From Archivesica marissinica (lineage: Eukaryota > Mollusca > Bivalvia > Venerida > Vesicomyidae), in assembly GCA_014843695.1 (NCBI GenBank), contig CM026397.1, positions 51,632,101 to 51,696,100 of the forward strand: 64,000 nt of DNA, given 5' to 3'. Below, in pieces: positions 1-10,090 of this stretch. Each line of letters begins with the position of its first letter. Position 1 is the stretch's first letter. A program made the translations under genes and the position numbers. Below the pieces are notes generated by a model. The model had not been told where the DNA came from. It searched no databases and saw only the letters and a program-made list of their open reading frames with translations.

Positions 1-487
1 AGTATGAATGCGTTAATGACGCGGCAGTATGAATGCGTTAATGACGCGGCAGTATGAATGCGTTAATGACGCGGCAGTATGAATGCGTTAATGACGCGGC
101 AGTATGAATGCGTTAATGACGCGGCAGTATGAATGTGTTAATGGCGCGGCAGTATGAATGTGTTAATGACGCAGCAGTATGAATGTGTTAATGACGCAGC
201 AGTATGAATGTGTTAATGACGCAGCAGTATGAATGTGTTAATGACGCAGCAGTATGAATTTGTTAATGACGCAGCGGTATGAATGTGTTAATGACGCAGC
301 AGTATGAATGTGTTAATGACGCAGCAGTATGAATGTGTTAATGACGCAGCAGTATGAATGTGTTAATGACGCAGCAGTATGAATGTGTTAATGATGCAGC
401 AGTATGAATGTGTTAATGACGCAGCAGTATGAATGTGTTAATGACACAGCAGTATGAATGTGTTAATGACACAGCAGTATGAATTTG
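1..487. repeat. 25 bp minisatellite, about 19 copies, cut by window edge
   Basis: Head-to-tail copies of a 25 bp unit beginning AGTATGAATG. The first five copies read GCGTTAATGACGCGGC and the rest GTGTTAATGACGCAGC, so two variants form blocks. The array continues beyond the left edge of the window. No transposable-element seed was recognised. Confidence 0.95.
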
Positions 488-779
488 TTAATTATCGTTC
501 ACATTACTAGATGTGTTTATTATAGGTATTTCATTATCAATATGGTTGATTATATTCATTGATTGTAGTGACAGTTTGAGGTTCAATTAATGCCAATCTA
601 AATAAACAGCATTGTTGTACATGAATAAAGACTGCTATTTCACAAATTGATTACAATACATCATAGTCACAGCTACTACCATGCACAGTATGCACAACCT
701 TGTACATCTATTGAAATAAGGTCAAATAACATAAGGTGTGCTTCAATTGTTAAGCCAGTTAGGTGTGTGTGTGTACAGT

Positions 780-1030
780 ATAACTATCTCCCCCTCCTCT
801 CCCTCTCTGCCCTCTCCTTCCTCCCTTATCTCCCTCTCCATCCTATCCCCCTCCATCTCCCCTCTCTCCCCATCTATCTGCCCTCCTCTCTCTTTCCTCC
901 CCTCTCTCTGCCCTCCCATCTCCCTCCCCTCTCTCTCTCTCTCTCCCTCCCCTCTCTCCCCAATCTCTCCCCACTCTCTCCCCTCTCTCTCCCTCCCACT
1001 CTCTACCCCTCACTCCCCCTCTCCCTTTCA
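780..1030. repeat. Polypyrimidine CT-rich tract
   Basis: About 250 bp of almost pure C and T on the + strand, made of CCCTCTCTC-like blocks. The long open frames on both strands here are a by-product of the base composition; they translate to Ser/Pro/Leu-rich or Arg/Gly/Glu-rich nonsense. Confidence 0.9.
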
Positions 1031-1187
1031 TATAATTATATATTTACGAACACATTTGTAATGTACCACAGACTATTTTCATAATTTCATAAACAGGTTA
1101 TTACTTAGAACTCAAAAAGGGAGGGAACAAAGGTTGTGGATGGATTTTGATGAAACTTTGCGAATATATAGAAGGTTGCTTTGTCCA

Positions 1188-1575
1188 GGAACTACGGTAA
1201 TGAGCAGAAATGTCCCATGGTTCTTAGGGCCAGTCAAAAAGGAACTACTGTACATGAGCAGAAATTTCCCATGGTTCTTAGGGCTAGTGAAAAAGGAACT
1301 ACTGCACATGAGCAGAAATGTCCCATGATTCTTAGGGCCAGTGAAAAAGGAACTACTGGACACGAGCAGAAATGTCCCATGATTCTTAGGGCCAGTGAAA
1401 AAGGAACTACTGTACATGAGCAGAAATTTCCCATGGTTCTTAGGGCCAGTGAAAAAGGAACTACTGCACATGAGCAGAAATGTCCCATGATTCTTAGGGC
1501 CAGTGAAAAAGGAACTACTGTACATGAGCAGAAATATCCCATGATTCTTAGAGCCACTGAAGGGAACTGCTGCAC
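1188..1575. repeat. 54 bp minisatellite, about 7 copies
   Basis: Units begin GGAACTACTG and contain GAGCAGAAATGTCCCATG; successive starts are 53-54 bp apart (1188, 1241, 1295, 1349). Because 54 is 18 codons, several frames stay open through the array on both strands, giving a false protein of 18-residue repeats. Confidence 0.95.
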
Positions 1576-2140
1576 ATGAACAGAAATTTCAATCTACTAA
1601 CGAAATGCTGTTACTAAAGAATTAAACATGTCTGTAGAAGAAAGAAATACAAGTTCATCTGATAATCAATATAATCTGATAATCAATAGAATCTGATGAT
1701 CAATAGAATCTGAAAATCAATATAGTAGAACTAGGACATCTATGAATTCAGTTCAAAGGTCTGTTAAATTCCGGCTCCCCCCAATTATGGCTTTAATGGT
1801 TATTATACTGATATCCTGAGAACTAGAAATACGAACAAAAATAATAATTGATACTTTCAATAAATTCACATTAACTGAAATAGAATGCCGAGGTGAAATA
1901 ACTTGAGTGGTGTAAGATCATTTATTTTTATTCAAGTTTCATTACTAGTCTATATTCAAGTTTCATTACTAGTCTATCATGTTAAGAGGTCATGAAAGTT
2001 TTATTAAAGAGAGAGAGAGATATCTTTATACATGGTACTGTTGGAACACATGGTACCGATCTCGAGGCAAGGAACATGAATATACAAAAGGCACAGTATT
2101 GTCAATAAACAGTTCATTGCATTTGCAAGAATGAGTCATG
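1576..2140. other. Anonymous AT-rich DNA
   Basis: No gene or full repeat recognised. Contains short direct duplications (AATCTGATAATCAATA near 1675 and TATTCAAGTTTCATTACTAG twice near 1930-1970) and a small GA run near 2010. Confidence 0.5.
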
Positions 2141-2142
2141 AC

Positions 2143-2310
2143 TTAGTTTATTCAAATTTATTTTAGCTCGATTGCGAAACAAGTTCTTACAACTTATGTT
2201 AATCACTCTCGAGACCTCATTCCTGATGGAATCCATTGCCACGAGGGAGAGAGAAGAGGCAATGTGGAATTTAAATGCCTTGCCTAAGGGCACAATCGTA
2301 ACGGCAAAGT
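2143..2310 (-). mobile_element. tRNA-SINE family 3, head-truncated copy
   Basis: Same body as at 11160, 14719 and 41878: an AAATTTATTTTAGCTCGATT tail, TTACAACTTAT, CTCTCGAGACCTCATTCCTG and CTTGCCTAAGGGCACAATCG. The tRNA-like head is missing. The piece GGAGAGAGAAGAGGCAATGT is the part that is tandemly amplified at 19466 and 27755. Confidence 0.8.
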
Positions 2311-2329
2311 CATGACTTAGTCTTGCATT

Positions 2330-2480
2330 AATGTGAGGAAGCTATCCAGCTGGCTTGGTGAAGGCAGCTGGTTCTACCCGGGTACCCGTCTGTGCCTGAA
2401 AAACTGCTGAGAGGCATCCCAGGGTCTTCCTCCAACAATAATATCTCGAGTCACCAAATGCGACTTTAAAACAAAACAAC
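2330..2480 (+). mobile_element. SINE family 4 fragment
   Basis: Matches the body of the element seen at 9860, 26740, 38262 and 60333: AGGAAGCTATCCAGCTGGCT, GGTTCTACCCGGG, GTCTTCCTCCAACAATAATA and a GCGACTTTAAAACA tail. The tRNA-like 5' part is absent. Confidence 0.75.
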
Positions 2481-2605
2481 AAACAAGTGTTGCATGTTCA
2501 AAAAACAATGAAAGAAATCGAAATGATTTTAGAATTTTAAATCGAACAAATGCAACTAATATTATAACGTTAACAATTGTGTCACCTAAATGCTTCAAAG
2601 TATGG

Positions 2606-2742
2606 TACAGTCAACCCTGTCTTAAGCAGCCAGCCAAGCGAATCACAGAAAGTTTAATAAAACAGCGTATTTTGGAAACTGGCTGCTTAATATAGGTTGG
2701 CTGCTTAATAGAGGTGACCACTAACACAGATTTGACTTGTAT
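2606..2742 (+). mobile_element. CAGTCAAACCTGT MITE, internally deleted
   Basis: Left end TACAGTCAACCCTGTCTTAA and right end CACTAACACAGATTTGACTT are imperfect inverted repeats flanked by TA, as expected for Tc1/mariner/pogo-type MITEs. Lacks the central GTGGCTGCTTAGCACAGGTG part present in full copies such as 18035 and 47588. Confidence 0.8.
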
Positions 2743-2907
2743 ATAAAAACATTAAAATTAAACAATATTATACATAATATTATATCTACGGAGTGGGAAT
2801 TCGGAGACTCGAACATCATCGATCAGGACTTCATGCTGATATGGTCCATATTCGTGAGACACCAGCTAAGATATTCTGTCACAGTATACACCCATTCTGC
2901 TTTGAAT

Positions 2908-3230
2908 TATTGTGACTATTTCATCTTTACATGTCTGTTCTATGTCTATTGTGACTATTTCATCTTTACATGTCTGTTCTATGTCTATTGTGACTATTTC
3001 ATCTTTACATGTCTGTTCTATGTCTAGTGTGACTATTTCATCTGTACATGTCTGTTCTATGTCTATTGTGACTATTTCATCTTTACATGTCTGTTCTATG
3101 TCTATTGTGACTATTTCATCTTAACATGTCTGTTCTATGTCTAGTGTGACTATTTCATCTTTACATGTCTGTTCTATGTCTATTGTGACTATTTCATCTT
3201 TACATGTCTGTTCTATGTCTATGGTAGTTC
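2908..3230. repeat. 39 bp minisatellite, about 8 copies
   Basis: Units begin TATTGTGACTATTTCATCTT and end CTGTTCTATGTC; starts at 2908 and 2947 give 39 bp, which is 13 codons and keeps frames open. One variant carries ATCTGTACATG instead of ATCTTTACATG. Confidence 0.95.
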
Positions 3231-3239
3231 TCCTGTCAA

Positions 3240-3960
3240 TACATTGTCAAACAATTACAGGGCAGCTACTAGGTCAGCGTCAATCTTGTGCTATATCCCA
3301 TCCAGTGTCGATTCTCTATCAGTTTCAGATACTGTATCACTGCTCACCTGATCAGAGATATTCTTACTTTGCCCATGTGTTGAGGTACATGTACTATCAC
3401 TATCATCTTGTGTAATTGTATCGTCATTATCTACTGATTGTGAACTTCTCTGCACGACATGCTCAATGACCCCAACATAACTTGCTTCTGCTTCGTGTTC
3501 CTAGCCATCAGTTTCATCCCGATCTCTACCTATCGGGTATTGATTAATCATGCATACTACGAGTGACTTGAGGGCCCCATGCAAACCAGTCCATGACCTC
3601 TTAAGGCTCTAGCTACAGCTTTTCCGGTAGGCATATGACCCGCTGCCTTTTCCACATACACTGTGGTGATTACTTCCTAGAGACCGGAGTCGTTCATTAT
3701 GTGTCCAACAGCACCATGGAAGCTCATTTCCATGTTGGTCTGAAGTATGTCAGGGTATATCGGAGTCGTTATTGATGGCATTGTTTTGTTCATATCTCTG
3801 AACCTCTGTGTAACTACAGCAGACACCGAGGTTGTGAAGAGTGTCAATCAAATACTTTGATGCATAGTGATGGTGCAGCTGAACACCGAGTGCAAACTGC
3901 AGTGGTGCTAAAGTTTACAAGTTAGAATATAGTGTCCCCCCATATACATAAACCAGGGAG
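3240..3960 (-). pseudogene. Decayed coding relic, probably transposon-borne
   Basis: The complement of about 3785-3915 reads in frame as a stretch containing APLQFALGVQLHHHYASKYL and then LIDTLHNLGVCCSYTEVQRY, with stops and frameshifts further on (for example LQTNMEMSFHGAVGHIMNDS in another part). Base composition is richer in GC than the flanks. The pattern looks like an eroded gene of the kind carried in many copies by invertebrate transposons, but I cannot name the family. The rest of the interval has no clear frame. Confidence 0.35.
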
Positions 3961-4181
3961 TGTCTATTCTCAAATATGTTGCCCTGTATACTCGGGCCCT
4001 GTATACTCGGGAGTTATTTGACATTGTATATATATACAGTTGTATGTTTTGCGCTCTTTAGAATTCTTCTATTTGCTTCTCTGCATCAATTGTTGACGTG
4101 AACACGTGTCATGAATATTTACAATTAAGCTAGATAATGAAAACGTCATTTTTGGCGGCCATATTGCATATTTTATTTCGA

Positions 4182-4494
4182 AACGATCTAGTGTGTGTTT
4201 TACGTTTATTTATCGTCGCTACCGGTTGCCCATATGAGCGACGTCTCCTGAAGAGATTAGTCATTTTAGATTGTTGGAGGATAGTGCAATGATACAGACA
4301 GAGACCCATTCCAGAGTCTCCTCTGGTTCTTTTACGTGCACGGTGTAAAGCACTGACACGAGACCTCGGTTTAACGTCCCATCTGAAAGACTGTTAATTT
4401 TATTAGGGAGAGACGGGGGATCGAACCTGCGATCCCTGGATTACCAGTCCAGCGTGCTACCACTGGGCTACAGATCCGTCTGTAACGATCTAGT
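4182..4494 (-). mobile_element. Full-length tRNA-SINE family 1 with 11 bp target duplication
   Basis: On the - strand the element starts with a tRNA-like head (about 4411-4480, box B GGTTCGATCC, anticodon-loop position reads GGT, Thr-like). The body contains GACGTTAAACCGAGGTCTCG and a 3' end CGACGATAAATAAACGTAAA. AACGATCTAGT occurs at 4182-4192 and again at 4484-4494, a clean target-site duplication. Not a functional tRNA gene: acceptor-stem pairing is poor. Confidence 0.88.
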
Positions 4495-5002
4495 CTTTGA
4501 GCAATATACATTTATACACTCCTGACAATTTTCAACTTCCTCAGACAAATAGGGATGAAGTTATGGGCGCATTCCATTAATTCACAGTTATGTCTACACT
4601 TTTCAACTTTTTACCCCAAAGAAAGGCATTTAGCATCGGAAGATTGTGGTGGACTTTTACAATGCTAGGTAAGACACCCTATATATTGCATACACCAAAA
4701 ATCCCCTTTGTAGGAAGTAATTAATTTATTTGACATTTTTCATATAAAAGAACCCTACTATTATTGATTGTCTGGCACCTGGCCTTCAAGAATAGGATTC
4801 GGGAAGCACTGATGTCAATAAGAGGTGTCTCATAAGTCAGAAATGGCTGGCCCTTTCAATAGAGGTGACACTATAATAAACAAACACTTTGCTTTACTTT
4901 ATAGACTTGAATGACATTTTACTGCATAAATTTGTATAGACCCATTGGTGGGTACTCCATCTTGTATTATGAAATGCATCATAAAATGATCAGTTTTCTG
5001 AA
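4495..5002. other. Anonymous AT-rich DNA
   Basis: Nothing recognised: no open frame of note and no repeat shared with the rest of the window. Confidence 0.5.
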
Positions 5003-5245
5003 TTAACCCTTTCAACACCACATACTTCTAAATTGGCTTACAAAAAAGTGTAGATCCAGATGAGCCGGCTCGTGACGAGCCGTCTCATCAGGATCTACAC
5101 TTGTTTCAAGTAATATAACTATTTTTAGAAACAAATTACACATTTTGATAAATGAACTGATCCAAATGTAATTTTGTTATTAATTTATTGGTCTAAAAAT
5201 ATCATGGACCAGTCCATGTCAGTTATTTGGTGTTGAATGGGTTAA
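5003..5245 (+). mobile_element. TTAA-flanked MITE, family A
   Basis: Begins TTAACCCTTTCAACACC and ends GGTGTTGAATGGGTTAA: inverted termini directly on TTAA, the signature of piggyBac-type target choice. A GC-rich hairpin (AGATCCAGATGAGCC, centre CGTGACG) sits about 50 bp from the left end. No transposase coding capacity. Confidence 0.9.
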
Positions 5246-5358
5246 TCCAGATATCTATTAGTCGCGAAAGAGCTGACATTTTTTACTTGACGCATGCATC
5301 ATCATCCTGCGACACAACTATTAAATCTTGTGGCACACTAAGGACTACGCAAGCATTA

Positions 5359-5599
5359 TTAACCTATTCAACACCAAGTAACTCACATGGACTGGTCCAT
5401 GATATTCATAAACCAATAAATGAATCAGAAAATCACATTTGGACAAGTTCATTTATCAAAATGGGTAATTATGTCTAAAAATAGTCATATCACTGGCAAA
5501 AAGTGCAGATCCTGATGAGATGGCTCGTCACGAGCCGGCTCATCTGGATCTACACTTTTTGTAAGCCTATTTAGAGGTCTGTGGTGTTGAAAGGGTTAA
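5359..5599 (-). mobile_element. TTAA MITE family A, inverted copy
   Basis: Same element as at 5003 in the opposite orientation only 113 bp away, so the two copies could form a large snap-back structure. TTAA at 5359-5362 and 5596-5599. Confidence 0.9.
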
Positions 5600-5706
5600 T
5601 TGCAATAAAACTCTTATGTTAAAACGACATTACATCGCAAAAAGCAAATAAAATGTGTGTGTTTGTTCACGTATAAATGCATTGCTACTACAATTTTTTC
5701 CGAATA

Positions 5707-6085
5707 TAGTAAAACCTGTCTTAAGCAGCCAGCCAAGGGAGTCGGTCAAATATATAATAAAACGACCGATTGGGAATATGGAAACTGGCTGCTTAACCCT
5801 TTCAACACCACAGACCTTTATTTATAGGCTTACAAAAAGTGTAGATCCAGATGAACCGGCTCGTGACGAGCCGTCTCATCAGGATCTGCACTTTTTGCAA
5901 GTAATATTACTAATTTTAGACAAAATTACCCATCTTGATAAATGAACTGGTCCGAATGTAATTTTCTTATTCATTTATTGGTCTAAGAATATCATGGACC
6001 AGTCCATGTCAGTTACTTGGTGTTGAAAGAGTTAATATAGGTTGGCTGTTTAATGGAGGTGACCACTAACACAGGTTTGACTGTA
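5707..6085 (+). mobile_element. CAGTCAAACCTGT MITE interrupted by a TTAA MITE
   Basis: The left half (to GAAACTGGCTGCTTAA) and right half (TTAATATAGGTTGGCTG to CACAGGTTTGACTGTA) are contiguous in intact copies; here they are separated by the family A element at 5793-6035. The left terminus is eroded (AGTAAAACCTGTC). Confidence 0.88.
5793..6035 (+). mobile_element. TTAA MITE family A nested in another MITE
   Basis: Starts TTAACCCTTTCAACACC and ends GGTGTTGAAAGAGTTAA. The TTAA used belongs to the host MITE motif GGCTGCTTAATA and is duplicated on both sides, so this insertion is the younger event. Confidence 0.92.
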
Positions 6086-7044
6086 CATTCGAACACTAAC
6101 ATTGAATCAATAAACAATGTTTTTGTGGTCTACAAACATTCAAAATTGAGAGTAGGATTTCATATAACGATCATCCAGGCTCCTGAAGTACTAAACGCGA
6201 GATAATGTCGTTTAGAGATAATTTAACTAAGATTAGTCTACAAATAAATATGCATAGGCATGTATGCGAGATATAACGGTAAATCTGTACCATATATTGC
6301 GTTAATTCAGGATACATGTACAGGATATGTTGTATTACGCCTATTGAGCCGTCTCATCAGGATCTGCACTTTTTGCTGACCCTATTTACATTATTATGTT
6401 ATGTCAACAAACCGCGAATACCACGTTTGTTCAATAGTTGAAATACTTGGTTTTTGAGGTAAATATACCATATAATAGGAAAATACATGGTGCAGAAATG
6501 TTCACCCATGTAGTGTCGCTTTAAGCTATATATAGGGGTGATGCAAGATTGAATTTCTAAAAGTTGATAATGTTTTATGTTTGTGGGATGAAAGGCGTTT
6601 GTTTCTCTTGTGAAATTTAATTATCAGTTCAGAATATTGAGGACATTATTAAAATTTACCACAAAAACTGACACAATTTGTTATCTATGCTATCTAATGC
6701 CCATGAATAGCCGACCATCTGCACAGAACTGCTTTAGGGGGGTAAACAAAGGCAATGATATGCGGGTTATGTCATAGATAGGTGGTGGATAATAGCATAG
6801 TCGGTGGGTGACCTGTTCGGGATATTGTTGTCAAACGGTTTAATAGTAATATCACTTAACATCCATAGTTCATTTAGAAGGCGCAATAAAAAGATTTTTG
6901 ATGATAAAACAATTTTTATTTTGTACAAAACTTGCCCAGTTGACATTGCCTGATATAATGTACAAAACTGTCCCGTTGGCATAATTTCATATGAGTATTC
7001 AGTTACAAATAAGAAAAGAAAAAGACAATTATTTGATCTAGTTA
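6086..7044. other. Anonymous DNA with a small MITE fragment
   Basis: No gene seen. A 35 bp piece of the family A hairpin (GAGCCGTCTCATCAGGATCT) lies at 6345-6379 without the rest of the element. A - strand open frame at 6767-7057 has no recognisable features. Confidence 0.5.
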
Positions 7045-7060
7045 TATGGTCAAACATGTC

Positions 7061-7308
7061 TTAACCCATTTAATTCTGGATATATTTAAAGGCTTTTGCA
7101 AACCACATAGATCCAGATCAGCCGCAGCGTGACGCTGCGTGCTGATCAGGATCTATGTTGTTTGCTACATAGCCACGTGTCTTAGCATGATCATTTGAAT
7201 AGCAAACAGCATAGAGCCTGATCAGACTGCACATTCCGTGGTGGTTGATCTGGCTCTATGTTCTTTGCAAATACTGTTTTGAAAGGTATCGCGAATGAAA
7301 TGGGTTAA
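7061..7308 (+). mobile_element. TTAA MITE, family B (two hairpins)
   Basis: Begins TTAACCCATTTAATTC and ends GAATGAAATGGGTTAA. Hairpin 1 contains AGATCCAGATCAGCC with centre CGTGACG; hairpin 2 contains CATAGAGCCTGATCAGAC pairing with GATCTGGCTCTATG. TTAA duplicated at both ends inside the host motif TCTTAAGCAGC. Confidence 0.88.
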
Positions 7309-7410
7309 GCAGCGAGCCAAAGGAATCACAGGAAGTGGCTGCTTAGCACAATTGGTTCCTTAATAGAGGCCAAATGTATATAATAAAATGACATACTGGG
7401 AATCTTGAAA

Positions 7411-7666
7411 TTAAGTCCGCCTCTGTGGTCACGTGGTTACGGTCAGTGACTTGTATAACACTGTAACCTATCGTCGCTTATGGTCCCCCGCTCAAACTGT
7501 GTCTCTTTCTATGAATGAATAGGTTGGCTGTTTCTTACGGAGGTTGGTGCACCAAATACTGGTTAACCGCTGGAGCCTGCCCAGGAAAGGTGTTGTTAGG
7601 TAAACTGCTTGTCGCTCAAATGGGGAACTGGTAGCGATGTTAAATAAATTTAAATTTAAAAAAAAA
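7411..7666 (+). mobile_element. tRNA-SINE family 2 with 12 bp target duplication
   Basis: tRNA-like head CCGCCTCTGTGGTCACGTGG followed by the family body (TTGGTGCACCAAATACTGG, CTGCCCAGGAAAGGTG) and an A-rich end. GGAATCTTGAAA (7399-7410) and GGATTCTTGAAA (7667-7678) flank it, one mismatch in 12. Confidence 0.88.
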
Positions 7667-7731
7667 GGATTCTTGAAACTGGCTGCTTAATACATGTTGG
7701 CTGCTTAATAGAAGTGACGACTAACTTGTAG

Positions 7732-8494
7732 TCTCTATTTTACCAAGCATGCAAAGAGTGAAATTGTACTTTACTCTAGTTACCACTATAACAATTTTAC
7801 ATAGTTTTCTCTAGTTTACAAGCATTACAGTTAAATTTGTGTTATGCTTTCATCCGAGCCAACGAGAGTGATTAATATAAGTTGGCAAAGCTTGTTTCGC
7901 AATCATTGTAAAAATTTAATAAATTTAAAAAAATGTGTTTAAAAAAAAGATTCGGGGCTTTAAGAATATGTTATGAGGACAAGCCCATTTCTGACATCTT
8001 TATTCAATTGCTATCCCATAAAATAACTACCACAGCAAAGCAACTACTGCAAAATTATGAATTAATTTCATGAATCGTTTACCGTGCTCAAGTAAATAAT
8101 GGTTGCGTGGGAAAGTGAAAAATTGTCTAAATGAATGTGTTTTTGGTGATAAATAATATTTGAAGTTGTGCAGAAACTATTTACATTCTCCATACAGCTT
8201 GACTTTACTATATATTTCATGTCGGAATGATTCCCAGACACGGTTATTAAGCGATTCCATAAAATCGTGAACAATTTCGGTACCGAAGTTGGAATTGCAC
8301 GTACCAACACTTGTAATTGCACAAACCGTGATAGAACAGTCTAATGGAAGCACTAAATCGAACGTATATTACGGGAAATGATGATCTAAAGCCAGACACA
8401 AATGACAGTATGACAGCCTATGCAGGAGAAAATCACGTCTCTATCCTGATAAAAGCAGATAAAAAAAAATTGAATTTCAGATATTCTCCGACTG
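7732..8494. other. Anonymous AT-rich DNA
   Basis: No supported feature. The - strand open frame at 8068-8322 shows no domain-like sequence and no recognisable motif. Confidence 0.5.
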
Positions 8495-8782
8495 TTAAAC
8501 CCATTTGATTCTGGATACTGTTCAAACGGTATTTGCAAAGAACATAGAGCCAGATCAGCCGCCATGGAATGTGCAGTCTGATCAGGCTCTATGCTGTTTG
8601 CTATTCAGATGACCTTGCTAAGACACTTGGCTATGTAGCAAACAACATAGATCCTGATCAGCACGCAGCATCACGCAAAAGCCTTTAAATGTATTGGCTA
8701 TGTAGCAAACAACATAGATCCTGATCAGCATGCAGCGTCACGCAAAAGCCTTTAAATGTATCAAGAATGAAATGTGTTATAA
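8495..8782 (+). mobile_element. TTAA MITE family B with internal duplication
   Basis: Terminus TTAAACCCATTTGATTCTGG carries an extra A after TTAA; the right end GAATGAAATGTGTTATAA is eroded. The block from TTGGCTATGTAGCAAACAAC to AAAGCCTTTAAATGTAT (about 69 bp) is present twice in tandem, so the second hairpin half is duplicated. Confidence 0.82.
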
Positions 8783-8847
8783 GAAAAAGCATGGTATGTT
8801 TATTTGGTAAATTAATCTCTGAGGTAATGTCGTAGATCATGCAGTGG

Positions 8848-9105
8848 CCTGCCTCCGTGGTCGAGTGGTTAAGGTCGCTGACTTGTATACCTATGTAATC
8901 TATCATCACTGGTGGTCACGGGTTCGAGCCCTGCTCAGGACGTGTATCATTTATATGAAAAAACGTTGGCAGTTTCTTACGGAGGGTGGTGCACCCAAGT
9001 ACTGGTTAACCGCTGGAGACTGCCCAGTAAAGGTGTTGTTAGGTAAACTGCCCGCCGGCGATATTGCCCAAAATGGTGCTGATGCAGGCGGAAAACCCGA
9101 AATAT
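8848..9105 (+). mobile_element. tRNA-SINE family 2, near complete
   Basis: Head GCCTCCGTGGTCGAGTGGTT resembles a class II (Ser/Leu-like) tRNA 5' half, with box B GGTTCGAGCC at about 8929. The body contains TTTCTTACGGAGGGTGGTGC and GGTTAACCGCTGGAGACTGC, ending AAACCCGAAATATAAC. The open frame across it is not a gene. Confidence 0.88.
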
Positions 9106-9159
9106 AACATAAGATGATGCAATTATGAAAATATTGATGAAATGTTTTAATTCGTGTCA

Positions 9160-9417
9160 GTTATGTACATACAATGTGTGACTGCAGTAAATATAAACAT
9201 ACAATGTGTGACTGCAGTAAATATAAACATATGGTGTGTGACTGCAGTAAATATAAACATAGAATGTGTGACTGCAGTAAATATAAACATAGAATGTACG
9301 ACTGCAGTAAATATAAACATAGAATGTGTGACTGCAGTAAATATAAACATAGAATGTGTGACTGCAGTAAATATAAACATAGAATGTGCGACTGCAGTAA
9401 ATATAAACATATGGTAA
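9160..9417. repeat. 30 bp minisatellite, 8-9 copies
   Basis: Unit TGTGTGACTGCAGTAAATAT plus AAACATAGAA; each copy has a PstI-like CTGCAG. Thirty bases is ten codons, which explains the overlapping open frames on both strands. Confidence 0.95.
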
Positions 9418-9652
9418 TGTTGTTCATTTATTATTTGGTTAGTGACCCTAATTTAGTTTTAATAAAAATCATTAATTAAACAACATGTTATTTCTTAATC
9501 CTTTATCTTTCGTCATGACAATTTTACTACATACAGTATGTTATCTACCTATATTTTTAACTATCTTGTATACAATATACTTAACCTGGCACGAAATAGC
9601 CTGAACTGTGTTGATGCACTGTTAAACCAAATACTCACTCACTCACATTTCT

Positions 9653-9838
9653 TTATCCCCCGCCAAGGAACTGATTTGGTGTTGTATGTGCCTGGAACCA
9701 GTTCTCAGTAACCAATGGGTAGAAGTTAATGAAACTTAGAATAAACATATATCATGACCCAGTATCACCAGAGTTATTGCCCTTTAACTGACTAAAAATT
9801 CACAAATGTATCCGTCCAGCTCCAGGATATATTGTAAT
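9653..9838. mobile_element. Repeat family X (CCCCCGC terminus) fragment
   Basis: Contains TATCCCCCGCCAAGGAA, CCAGTATCACCAGAGTTATT, GCCCTTTAACTGACTAAAAA and TGTATCCGTCCAGC, shared with 14150-14372 and 41085-41215. Probably a non-autonomous DNA element whose ends carry CCCCCGC; family unnamed. Confidence 0.6.
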
Positions 9839-9859
9839 TATATCAATTCATCGTTGCCA

Positions 9860-10090
9860 AGTACCCCTCTCTGCTGTATGTTCGAATCCCACTGAGGCTG
9901 TGAAATTATTTCATGCAAGGAAGCTATCCAGCTAGGTTTGTGGAAGGGTAGTGGTTCTACCCAGATGCCAGTCTGTGCCTGAAATACCGCTTGGAGGGGC
10001 AGGCACTCGCGGGGTCTTCCCGCACCAATAATCCTCCGTATAACATAAAAACATGTTGGTGCGACTTTAAAACCTCAAATACAGAAACAA
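9860..10090 (+). mobile_element. SINE family 4
   Basis: Contains GTTCGAATCCCACTGAGGCT (box B-like), ATTTCATGCAAGGAAGCTAT, GTGGTTCTACCCAGATGCC, GTCTTCCCGCACCAATAAT and the tail GCGACTTTAAAACCTC. Confidence 0.78.

Larger units (their letters stand above)
7045..7731 (+). mobile_element. CAGTCAAACCTGT MITE carrying two later insertions
   Basis: Three segments (to 7060, 7305-7410, 7667-7731) rebuild one MITE. They are split by the TTAA family B element (7061-7308) and by a SINE (7411-7666). Both outer termini are degraded (GTCAAACATGTC on the left, no clear right terminus), consistent with an old element. Confidence 0.85.

Noticed and set aside
4411..4480. tRNA-Thr-like sequence on the - strand (also at 34510 and 45245)
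   Set aside because: It is the head of an interspersed SINE with target duplications; acceptor-stem pairing is poor and copies continue into the SINE body.
9160..9417. CRISPR-like regular repeats (also 19466, 24542, 32270)
   Set aside because: Units are contiguous without unique spacers, in eukaryotic intronic or intergenic DNA; these are minisatellites.
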